Shown here: piece after piece, positions 1 to 10,917 of the stretch | Position numbering within the stretch: the stretch's first letter is position 1 | Layout: each line of letters begins with the position of its first letter | Source: Chloromonas sp. AAM2 | Lineage: Eukaryota; Chlorophyta; Chlorophyceae; Chlamydomonadales; Chlamydomonadaceae | Direction: 5' to 3' | Length of the DNA stretch: 51,878 nt | NCBI GenBank assembly: GCA_004335635.1 | Contig: QAXH01004151.1 | Coordinates: forward strand, 1 to 51,878 | Program-made: the position numbers and the translations under genes | The notes under the pieces: generated by a model | Told to the model about the DNA's origin: nothing | Database searches by the model: none | The model's input: only the letters and a program-made list of their open reading frames with translations

Positions 1-2143
1 TGACTCTGTGTAATGGCGCGTCCGTTTTTCTTAGATGGGCACTGGGAAAAGTGGTGGCACTGGCAAACTTCTTTTTTTGCGCACATTTGGTAGTACACAA
101 TAAACAATAATTATATATATTATAGGTTGTTTATTGTTTTTAAAAAGATAGGCTCGAGCCTGATTTGAGCAGGCTTGGACCATTTTAAACGTGGAGGCGT
201 CGTCAGCCGGAGAAAATGACAATTGACCTTGAGCACAGCAATGCATCAAGTCTATTACAAACGATCTAACGAACTAGGGCTTCGGCCATGCGCAAACTGA
301 AAGGCGCACTTGCGACCATTGGCCACTAGCACATGGACTCTCTGCACCGCGGCACTGGCGCGTGTATCTCTGCACCGCGGCACTCCGTTCGCATTTTCAT
401 ACTCAGGTTCACAGTGACTTGCGACCGTTGCGTCAGATGGAGCACTTGATATTTGGACAGAGGCTGGACGGTAAGCCAGTTGGTATTGTGCTGTGCATGC
501 TAATAAACATAAGTCACTCGCCGGCCAAATTACCACGCATGCCCGTTTCTTAGGACCTGGCTCGCGCGAAAACAGCGTGCCCTTGCGCGACTGCAGCACA
601 ACAGTGACTGGCACAGCAAGCGTGACTGGCCTGATATTAGTTCCTGCTCGCAAGGCCAGGAGCCGACGAGATGAGGGGCAAGCCACAACATCAAAGCACA
701 TAACGATACAGGGCATGGAGCTGTGGCGAGTACTGCTTCTTGTCGGCTTGGCGCTGGAGGCCTGGCTTGTTTCGGCAGGGAGCATTCCCAGACCTCCAAT
801 ACACCTCACTGGCACCACGAGCGTCCCTGCTGAGGTGTGCATGCGGGACAAGCCTGAAGTTGATCATGAATCAGTGCGTGCTTCATCGTGCGCTTTCAGT
901 CGTTGTGACATTTGCGCCCCGCCCTTTCGTGCAGGCTGGCCCGCAATTCTCTGCCCGTTTGCCCGCGGCAGCACTTTGTGCAGCATTAGCCAGCGCCTTG
1001 CTCGCGCTGATACGGTGGCGTCAAACAGTCGCGGCCAGAGGGCATGGGCTACAGCCGACCTACTCAAAGATATCCGGCCGAACCGCCAGGGAACGAGGTC
1101 TTATTCCAGGCCCAGTAAGCAGCCATGCGATGCAGCACTCAGCAGAGCGAGCGAAAGGACAGCGGCATGGTTGGTCACATTTATACAAGGCTTCAGATGG
1201 TGAGAATGGGCTGGTTGCTGGACTGCATGTAAGCCTGCAGGGCCATACACCCGGCACATGATTCTTGCCGTAAGCACAAACCTTGCCTACCATGCAACAT
1301 CTTCAGGTGGCTTGCAACGGTACATGCTGAACCAATCCATCACATTTGTTCAGCCACTTCATGCTTGGTATACGTAGTCCGCAAGCGACAGACTCATCAT
1401 GTGCTGGCGTCCACCATACCAACACAGATCGTATGCGATGTCCGCAGACTGCATGTGTCATGCACTCCGGAACCCTAACCAATGAATGCCTTTTGCATCA
1501 CTGCAGGTTTGAACCACAATCAGACAGCTTCTACCCGCTGCGCATTGGAAGATTTGCCCAGCAGCTGTCATTCAGTGACTGACAGTCCTCTATTTGCTGA
1601 TTCCCTTCTCTCCTCTGAGGCTACGTGCTGCAGCCCAAGGTCGGGAGAGACGTCACTTTGGTCTTACTATATGCCCAGCTATGGGCACAATAATGCAGCA
1701 CAGAAATGTGTATCGGGCTGTGCACGACTGCTAAGCAAGTCCCGAGCGCCGTACGTCAGCAGACTGGGAGCTCAAACAGTACACATCAAAGTGCCATTCA
1801 TTGAGCCAGAGGATCTTCCAGCCGATTTTTTGCAAAAGGTAGGCACCGCCAATGCGCTTATGTACTGCCACTGTAGACACCAAACAACAGCAGGAGCATG
1901 GGAAACGTGCAGTCGTTTGTCTGAATTGCACTGTACAGCAAACCGAGCAAGGAAAACTTTGCATTGGCGGTAGGTGGCATTCAGCCTTGCTGCTGCCTTC
2001 ATAGTGGATCATGCCTTGCATGGGTGCAGATTCAAGCTGGCTTGCAGAGCCACACTGAGGGCCACTGCACGGTGGTTGGTGGGGCGGTGCGGCGTGGTTG
2101 TGTTGAGCTAGCCTTGGACATCTTAGCCACACGCCGAGCAGCC
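1..2143. other. Upstream region of the SPL-like gene, no recognised gene
   Basis: I found no exon of a known family here on either strand. I looked in particular for the two zinc-binding segments of an SBP domain (the Cys-rich pattern ending in a CSRFH-like motif), which should lie N-terminal to the protein encoded from 2144, and did not see them. The first 130 bases are AT-rich. Several open frames exist (for example about 255-851 minus and 493-1203 plus), but their peptides show no family resemblance and they overlap each other. The in-frame sequence just before 2144 is open back to about 1964 with possible AG acceptors near 2027 and 2047, so an upstream coding exon cannot be excluded. Confidence 0.5.
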
Positions 2144-5100
2144 ATGGCCGGGCCTCAGAAGCCCATTAGTCCTGACTCAGGCGTCTCGTGTGCTACCGAC
2201 ACCACCACTGGTGATGCGTATGCTTTGACCGATGGGGGTATGGGGCAAGCGAGCGGAGCTGGCAAGGCGCGTCGTGCTTCCGCTGCGGGCCGCGCACTGC
2301 AAGGTGCAGCATCAGGGGGCGGTGGCGGGGCAGGAGCAGGAGGTGGGGACGAGGGCGACGGATCCCAAGACAACGACGGCACCATGCTCGGTGAGCTTGC
2401 TGATGCGGGTTTGGACGATTTGACGCCCTTGGACTGGGTGCACTGGCTGTACCTGCAGCCGCCTGCAGAGGCCGAGGTGTTAGTGCAGGCGTGCGGGCGG
2501 GCCTTCATCACATGCTGGGATGCTGAGCGGCAGCACTGGCTCACCCATGAGATGCCAGCGGTGGATTCACTGGGCAACAGGCTGCCTGACAGCCTGCCCC
2601 GCGTGTCCCATGTCGAGCCACCATGCCTGGTGCTAGGCGGACAGTCTGCTGGCGTGGGTGCGGGGATATCGCGCGCGGCATCGAACGTGTCTATGCCGGC
2701 ATGGTTGACGCCAAGCACCGCCTCCAGCAGCCCTCCAGTGCAGCCGCTACGGCTGCTGCTAGTGGGCCGCAACCTTCACCAGCCTCACACCAGCGTGGCC
2801 GCCAGGTTCCTCGGAGCATACCTTTCAGTGGAGAGCCGGCCAGTGCACGGACGGCATGCCAGCAACAACTCTAGCGGCTCGTCAAGTTCAAGGGAACTCT
2901 AGCGGCTCGTCAAGTTCAAGGGCTCAAATTCAGTCAGGCAGCGGCCAGCACGAGCCGGTTTGGTTGGATCAGTTGGAGGATGGTCTGCAAGTTTTGGAGC
3001 TGCTGGTGCATGGGGTGATGCGGCCTGGATTGCTGCAGCTAGAGGGTTGGTGCTCTCGCCTGCTGGCCTGGCGGTGGCAGGTGGCTGTGGTTGACTCACC
3101 AGTCGTTGCCAATGAGCTGTCCCAGCATTTCGGCAAGGCAGGGCTCCAGCCGCTGCTGCTTCCAACCCAGCCGCTGCTGACTGGTGGTGATGGAGATGGA
3201 GCGGAAGGGGAGGGAACCAGCTCTGAAACGGCTGTTGTGGTGGCAGCTACGGCCCGGGCTGATCAGCTGAAGGTCGATGACCTCATGACTGATCTTGGCT
3301 GCTGGTTGGAGTTCTCAGCTGGCATGCAGGCGCTTGGCCTCAAGCTGCCAGGAAGCAGCTCAACAGAAGCTACTGGTCCAGGTTCTGCAGGCGGCAGGGG
3401 GGCCAGCTGGTCCCGGGCCGCTTCAGGCAGCCTTAACTCTTCAGCCCAGTTGGTTAGCACCAACCGCCAACTGCAACTGGCGATCCCTGCTGACGTAAGC
3501 CTGCCACAGCTGTCAGACGCGCTGATGCAGGCATGCCGAAGCGCGGCCTACCAGGAGCAGATGGTTGACACAGCTGTGCAGCTGCTTGGCTACAGCTGCG
3601 GCACAGCCTGGCCAGCCACAGCTGGCATGCTGCTAGAGGGTCTGCTTCGCTTGGGGCTGACTTGGCGTGCAGTGAGGGACCTGACAACTCAACAGAGCCT
3701 CACGCTGCTACACCGGGCTGTTTGCTCTGGCAGCCCATCTATGGTGCAGCTAGTGGCTGGGTGGGGTGATGCACATGGTGTGCCTTGGCAGTGGAGTGAA
3801 GCTGACCCAGGCAGTGGGATTACTCCACTGCACCTGGCTGCTGTGATGCCTGTAGGCGGTATTGCTGGTGGCAGCAGCCAGCTGCATCTGGAGCAGCTGC
3901 TGCTGGCCAGCAGCAACAGCAGCGGGCTGGGCGCAGCAGCCGCAGCCGTTGACACAGTCGGCAGCGATTCACTGGCTGATTGGATTCTGGCTGAGTTCGA
4001 AGCGGCGTGCAAGTTCTGGCATGGCGCAACGGACGCGCAGGGAGTAACGCCAGCTGAGGTGTTGGTTGCAGTCAACCGATCTCCAACCGCCTCCATGTCG
4101 GTTAATCTGGAGGCCCACTGCACCATGCACCCACCAAGTGTTCTGCGTCGGTTGGGGACTTGGCCACAAAGTTATTCAGAGGTTCGCCAACGCAGCAACA
4201 AGGGCGGATCTGCGGCAGGCACAGGTGACAGAGAAGCCGCACTTGGCAGGAGGCGGCACAGGACTTCTCAGCATGCAGTGGTGAAAGGCTGGATTGACAA
4301 ATCTGCTAAGGTGAGCAGCTGATCAAGTGCAGGCAATCAATGCTTGAAGCTGTCATCCATCATGGCACGATGGTTGATCAGTTGCTGCTGTGCTTTGCTT
4401 CTTGCACGTCTGGGCATGCTGGGCTGGAAATCTGACGGACCTACCACCACCACGCTTGTCTTTAGCAGGCTGCCTTTGCATCAGTCCATTTCTTCTGTTT
4501 CCATTGTGTCATTTCTGGTCTAACAACCGCAAGCTACAAAACCGTGGCAAGCAAAACTCGTGCAGCAACGATATTGCCCGATTGACCATTTCGTGCGTGC
4601 TCACAACACAAACAAGGTTTGCGTTGTTGTTGGTTTGTTCTCTTGTCCCAGGTGTCTAAGGAGGATCCTGCAGGCCTCACCTGGTCCAAGGAAGGCGAGT
4701 GGGCTCTGGACGGTGGGCCAGGCCCCTGTGCAACCATTGTTGATAACGAACGGCACTCATCCTCCACTATCCCCTCTCACGCTGGCAGTGGGCATCCCTC
4801 CGGCTCAGATCTCCTCACCCCTGGTGGCCTGCTCGGTGATGGTGTGGGTGCCTGGGTGGCCTCACGTGCGTTGTTGTCGGGGGAAATCCGGCCGGGCAGC
4901 GGAACTTGCAGCCCGAGCCTGAGTCTACTGCTGGACAGCACGTGCACTCAGTCTGGAGCTGCGCCAGTAGACGCTGCTCCAGCTGCAGCTGCAAGCCCGC
5001 CTGCCCAAGCTGCTGCAGCTAAACCTAGCGTAAGCAATAGTGACGCCAAGCAGGCAGCTGCCAGTGGCCGCGTGCAGGAAGTCGACCCTTCCCCAGCTGT

Positions 5101-6595
5101 GGCCGACCGCAGCGGCATGAGCAAGCAAGCAAGCCGACTGGAAGCTGAGCTGCAGCTGGTGCAGTCTGCGCTAGTGCCACACGCATTGCTCAAAGCCAGC
5201 GTGATGCACTTCACCAGCAGGAAGCTGGAGGCTGCCTTTGTCAGTTGGCTGGCCAACAAACGGCAGCGCCTGCGACAACTGATTCCAGGCCTCATGTCGT
5301 GTGTTGTCTCGGTGGCCCTGGCTCTGGAGCTGCAGCAGGGAACCGATCCAAGGGGGCCCCTGACGTTTCTGGCGTTCGCCGTGCCATGGGTGGTGCTGCT
5401 ATGGCATGCGAGGGGTGTGCCAAAGAAGTCGGCTCGGCCTGGCAAAATGTATGCAGAGGAAGCTTGGGTGGCCATCATTGTGAGTGATGCCATGTATTTG
5501 GGATGGAAATGTCGTTTATCTGGGGGGTGCGTGAGTGAAAGCGGCGGCTTGTAGCATGGGAAAAGACTAGAAATGTGACATAAAGGCAGGAAGGGCACAG
5601 AGAGCAAGCACAGGGCTGTGTTGCAGACGCAATACTGCCAATGGTGTTCGTTTCCCCTACTGTTTGATTCACGTGGCCTTTGATTTGTGTTGTCCACGCA
5701 GCTCTGGCATCTGCTGATTCGAGGGCTCCAGGCGGCTGACGTGCTGCATGTGCCAGTCAGCGTGCGCACCTTCGTCTATCGGGGCGGCGACACGCTTTCA
5801 GAGGGCGGAGTGCAGGCGTTCTTCCTGGTAGGTGCACGATTGCTGCTGCACCTGGGGATGGCTCTGGTTAGCCAGCTTCTTTCAAAACCCAGGTGCAGAA
5901 GGTCCACCCTTCCTAGTTATTATTGCTGCTTAACAATTAGAAGGTCTACATTCACTTAGGCCGACATAGCTGGGCTGCAGGCCTGGCACATCAAACAAAA
6001 GGAAGCCACGCCAGCGGTTGTCCCATGCACTGCTGTGCCACATTTTCCCATGCCGCTGCCTGGACAAGTCTTACCCACTCATAGCTGTTGTTGACATGAA
6101 TGGTTGGATGACTAGCCTGGTCAGGAGAAGGCGACACGTGATATCTGCTTGGCTTCCTTCACTCCTCACTGTCGTTATTCGCCTGCTCAGGTACGCACAC
6201 AGCGCATGGCTCTACTTCGCGTCTTGTATGCGCTGTCAGCCACAGCCTTGTACCTGCGAGGTGGCGTGCCCATTGCAGGCGCACTCACCATGGCGGCCCT
6301 GGGTAACTTGGCCTGCCTGATCGCCTCCTGGTTTCTAGATCTGATCAACAGAAAGCACTTTCTTCAGCATCTAACAGCCACGATTGAGCAGCACCAACGG
6401 CAGGAGCAGCAGCAGCGGGTGGAGCAGCAGCAGCAGCGGCAGCAGCAGCAGCTGGAGCAGCAGAAACGGGAGGAGCGGCAGCAGCGGTTGAAGCTGCAGC
6501 ATCAAGAGGAAGAGGGCGCTGTTGCATCGCGATTGCTTGCCAGCTTTGGCGGATCAATACATGGTCCAAGCTCGCGGCTTGGCGGCAGAGCCTAG
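2144..6595 (+). CDS. SPL/SBP-family C-terminal region protein with ankyrin-like repeats and membrane segments; reading frame broken
   Basis: Exons: 2144-4310 (interrupted), 4652-5479, 5702-5827, 6191-6595, all joined in phase 0; about 1,165 residues if the break at 2867-2922 is bridged. The order of motifs follows plant SPL1/SPL12-type proteins outside the SBP finger: a segment with LDWVHWLYLQPPAEAEVLVQ like the LDWLSHSPTDIESYIRPG region, an IPT-like strand pair (LRLLLVGRNLHQPHTSV), DDLMTDLGCWLEFS, then ankyrin-like LLHRAVCSGSPSMVQL and GITPLHLAAVM, and ATDAQGVTPAEVL. Exons 2-4 carry hydrophobic, probably membrane-spanning segments (near LTFLAFAVPWVVLLW and GALTMAALGNLACLIASWFL), and the tail is a Gln/Glu/Arg-rich coiled coil. 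The ATG at 2144 sits in GCAGCCATGGCC, a good context, but the DNA-binding SBP finger is absent from the window, so the protein either lacks it or starts further upstream. The family assignment is strong; the start and the intactness are uncertain. Confidence 0.78.
2867..2922 (+). repeat. 28-bp perfect tandem duplication inside a coding exon
   Basis: Two adjacent identical 28-base copies (2867-2894 and 2895-2922) begin with AACTCTAGCGGCTCG. Both are read as the same peptide, NSSGSSSSR, but because 28 is not a multiple of three the frame shifts by one, and the upstream frame meets TAG at 2900-2902. Dropping one copy joins the upstream and downstream frames without a gap. The duplication also creates a 22-base stretch, 2881-2902, that starts with GT and ends with AG; removing it would restore the frame too, although 22 bases is very short for a spliceosomal intron. 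Confidence 0.9.
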
Positions 6596-9500
6596 CAACT
6601 GGGCGTGTCGTGTCCTGTCTGGCATTCATGCCAGTTGGGGTGTTGCTTGCTGGTGTTGCATGGCGGCACAGCGGATGATTCTGCAGCAACCAGTCGATTG
6701 CTCGGTGCTGTGCACGAGAGGGAGGGCGGGCAAAGGAGTGCTTTGAAGCAGCAGGTGGCTGCGCAGGCCTCATGTCGATGCGGTCAACTTGCATGCTACG
6801 CATTGCTGAAGAGACATGGAATGCATCAGCAATGGGCGCAGCAGCAGGCAACATGCACAACTAGGGCTTCCCAGCTTGTGTACAAGCTATCATCATGCAC
6901 ACTGTCTCAAATCCTGCCACAGAAACTGACAGTGATGATGAGGCTGAAGAAGGCGGTCTGCCAGCTTTTGAAACCAAGCATGTTCTGCACACAGCACGGC
7001 GTCCACTCGGGTTAAAGCAACTCTCAGCAGCGGGGTTGCTGGCATGCACACTGGTTGCTGGCAACTAGTGCCATGGACAAGTCAAGGCTGGCATGGCTTT
7101 GGTGCTCAGCGAGACATCTCCGGCCAACCAAGTGCTGGAGGAAGCTCACAAGCAGAATGTATCAGCAGCTTTTGGCCTGAAGCATGCAGTCAGTCTGCAG
7201 CATTCAAGTCTCTTGCCACACTGCACTGGCAACGCCATGCAACAATGCCCTTCACATCAAGTCAACAGTTATGGGCCTGCATCTTTGTAGCACTAGAGTC
7301 TGGCGGCAGTTGGTTGCTCTGGGGTCCTTCGGGATTTGAAAGCTTGAAAGTTTTCCACGATCAGTTTTGCACAGGGAGGTGCAACGGGAGAATGGGGTGC
7401 TGGCTTAAATCCACCGTTTTGAGAGCGCATAGGGCGCTGACTATACTCACCCAACTAAGCTGTTTTCAAGGGTTTAGCTGGTGGCCATAAGAGGCCATCA
7501 GTCATCATCAGCAAGAGCTGGTCGCTGAATAATGTATCAACAAATGGCTGAGGTTAAACCAAGCTCATCATGATGGTTTATGGCGGCTAGATAGCTATTT
7601 GGGCGGGATTCTCATGGTCTGAGGGAGTGCTGTACTCTTTTCTAATCGAGATGGCCATCTCGTAAGGCGCGTTTGCCGAGCGGTACTGAAACTCTTTAGG
7701 CACATGCGCAAATCAGTGCTTTGCAAGTCTCGGGCACTTTGCACGCTCATTTCGCGGGATAATCTCAAGGATATGAACAAAAATAAATAACAGAATGACA
7801 TGGGTGTTGGAGTGGAGCGCGGAGGCTAAATGGTGTTGGTAAACACACAGGCTGGCTGGGGTGCACGTTAGTTCTGCATTATCGCAAATCAGGAGCGAGA
7901 GCTGTTCATGCACCGTTTGCACATCTGGCTGGGTCAGGATGGAAAGAGGGTTCTCAATGGAATGCTCATCATTTGGAATGCTTACTTGAAGCTAGAGTTA
8001 GATCTGATGCAAGAGAACAAGGCTCGGCAATTGCACATGCTCAGGGTTGCACTTCCCCTCGTATTTTCACGATACAGCCGGATTCTTCTGGTGCACTTCG
8101 TTCTCCTGCAGTTCTTTTTCACAAACATAATGCCTTTGCAGGCAGCCTATCGCACTGCATAATCTTTTGGCAAGTTGCACAGGCGTAGCCGCTTGAAGAC
8201 GACTAAGCACTAAGAAGGCGTTACACCATGTGGGCGTTTCTTTCACTCACGTGGGTCATCTTCATATCAGGCTGGACATGGGGCACGTTCCAAGCCTTTT
8301 CACAATCATTTGCAGCACCCTTAGAGCGTTGCTTCTGCATTTGAAATTCGGTGTGGTTGTAACAAAATTCTCTCCAGCCTGTACACGCGTCTTTCAAGTG
8401 ATGCCAGGCCCTCTTTCTTCAAGGTTTTAGGTTTCAAGGTTCAAATGCCAGGTGTCTAGTTGCGATGCCTTAGCATCTTGCCTGCACCAAGCTTAGCACG
8501 TCAAGTTAAGCACTGTTCAAAATTGCCCATTACCAGTATCACATGGAAAGGCATGTGTCAGCTAAAAACTTCAGTGTTGATTGGCTTTGGCATTTTCATG
8601 CCATCTGTGTTTGCGCAATGCTGGCCTGCAACACACGGCCTGTGATGTTGGTGGTTACCACCGCAATACAATTCTGCGTGAGATGAACCGGTAGGGCCAA
8701 ATACAATGGTAGTGGCTGTTTCGCATGTGGGTCATTCGTTTTGGAGATGACCACCTGTTCGCTTCTTCTGGTGATGATACCGTTTGCCTGGTCGCTGTTC
8801 AGCTTTCTGGCGTTTGTTCTCTAGTCGTGCAATCATATGCAGAGTGTGTTCTGTTCAATTTCAGTGTTAAGCTGCACGTGGCTGCACTCCGTTCAAGTGG
8901 AGCTTTGATACCATGGCCCTGGCACATTGTGAGGACGTTTCAGGACTCATTTCTCTTTGGCTTTTTGCAAGTCAGCTCGTTAAGCCGTTTGTTGTTTGTG
9001 CCCTCTGGGCCCATGGGTGTAGTTGAAACCTGAAAACTACATCGCCCTCAAGGTGTAGTTGGATTGTTACCCATGTTTTCAATCAGTTCTGTAGTTTGCC
9101 TTCCTTACGGTTGCGGTTACATCCGGATGTTGGAGCGAGTGAACGGGAGAGAGAGAGTGACCAGAGAGATATATCAGACCGAATAAAGTAACAGACTGAC
9201 TTCAGATTCGTAAGAGCACCAGTCCTCCTTCTGACATGGCGTCATCCACAACGTACGTGGTTGGGTCTCACCTGGCCCATGTGTGGCGTCGTTTCTTGGC
9301 CGTTTCTGGCCTGCATGCACGTGGATTCTAACCTGGCATGCCATGAGGCTGGCACGCCATGTCACTAAGGTAGAGCCTATGGCAGCACCTACGAAGTTCT
9401 CAGTGTGTAACACGTGGTTAATGTCTTGTTAAAAGTGCAACCAGCGCTCAACGAAAGACTTTGAAGATGTGAGTAGGTTTTGCCTTGGCTTTCCGCCTGA

Positions 9501-10917
9501 GGCAGTCAACCAAGACATGTTCTGTTTTAACAGTGCTTGGCCCCCTGTTTCGTGGGAAGGGCGCGCTAACAGAGGCTCTTGACCTAGTTTTGATGCTGAC
9601 TTGTATGCACTGCAAAGGGACACTTTGTTTCTTGCCAAGAAACGGACATGTTGTGTGGTCACCCAATTGTATGGACGTGATGGGTGGAGCACGTGAAGGG
9701 CTGTTGTCCGTTTCTGAAGTTGTTGGACTGCTACAGTGTTCAAGGGAAGGCATTTTTCCCCAAGAGCTGAAAATGGCAGTTCAATGAATGGTCACCCGCT
9801 TTGCTGTTTGTACTTGTCACTAGTAGACTTTTGAGATGCTCTCACCGTATTATAGTAATTTCACAGTTGCCCGTGCCAGACTCGTTTCCAGAAGTGTAAC
9901 ATTTCGCATCTCTCCTGGCACGTCTGGAGGTGGTGGTGGTGGTAACCACGTCTGGCTTTCACTGGCAACAGGCTCCGAGCTTTATGAGTCATGAATCAAA
10001 ACGAAAGCAAGCTACTTGCTGCCGGCAACAAGAAGGGGAGCAGCCTCAGGGGTATGTTCCCGCAAAACTGCAGCTGCCAGATGCCCAGACCAGTGGTCTC
10101 CCCAGTTATCGGGCGACAATTACAGCAGTCAATAGGCTAAGTGTCCCCTAACATTCTGACGATTCTGGTTTCTGAGATGGCAAGTCGCGCTCACTATGGG
10201 CTGGTTTGTTGACAAGGCATGTGCCTTGCTGTGTATAGTGCGATACAGCGCTGAAGGATACACAGAGAGCAAAGCAAATAGAGATTCATTGCGGCTCACC
10301 TACGAGCAGAAATCACATTCCAAACCCTGAGCAGTTCAAGAGATTACAAATACCGTACTGCCCCAAACTTTCTTTGCGTTTTGGTGGCCCAAGAAGTCCG
10401 TTTTCAACGGCAAAATGGGACGAAATGGTTGCAAGTTATAACTCCATCCAGCCAAAAATACGAAGAAACCAATCCAACATGGCCTCCCGATCCATGCAGC
10501 TGGAAAGGGCATCAGCAGATGCATGGTCCACCATGTACCAAGCCAAGGACATGCTGGCGTGACATGGATTGTCTAGGCGGCCAAACATGCAGTCAAAGCC
10601 ACGCAAAGTAGTTAGGCATGCAAACTAGTTGGTATAAAAACAATGGTAGGAAAACAAGAAGGTGGAAGGCGCATCAAGGTGCGCAGACCTGAAGATGGAC
10701 AGACATTCAATCTAGGAGAGTGGATCACACACGGTTTCAAATTAAAAAAACAAACACACCTTCAAGCAATAGTGACATAGGCGCTCTCATGATGTGCTCA
10801 ATGCCTTGTTCTATACAAGGCTCTTTCTCAGCAGTCACCAAAACTTTACGCCAGCCACGGCTACTACACAGCTTCCATGAAGTCACATGCATGACACATG
10901 ACCGTGTGTGTTCTCTT
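6596..10917. other. Convergent intergenic region, no recognised gene
   Basis: This 4.3-kb stretch separates the 3' ends of the SPL-like gene (plus) and the acetyltransferase gene (minus). It is more AT-rich than the exons and has only short open frames (for example 8725-9033 plus and 9485-9787 plus) whose peptides match no family I know. There is a short GA-rich microsatellite near 9148-9165. The minus-strand 3' end of the acetyltransferase transcript probably reaches into 10344-10917. I see no RNA gene or terminal repeat. Confidence 0.5.
10344..10348 (-). terminator. Possible TGTAA polyadenylation signal of the acetyltransferase gene
   Basis: The minus strand reads TGTAA here, about 570 bases beyond the stop codon at 10918. 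TGTAA is the usual polyadenylation motif of chlorophycean algae. A five-base match in AT-rich DNA is weak evidence by itself. Confidence 0.3.

Noticed and set aside
8410..8435. GGTTCAAATGCC, similar to a tRNA B box
   Set aside because: No matching A box or cloverleaf could be formed around it.
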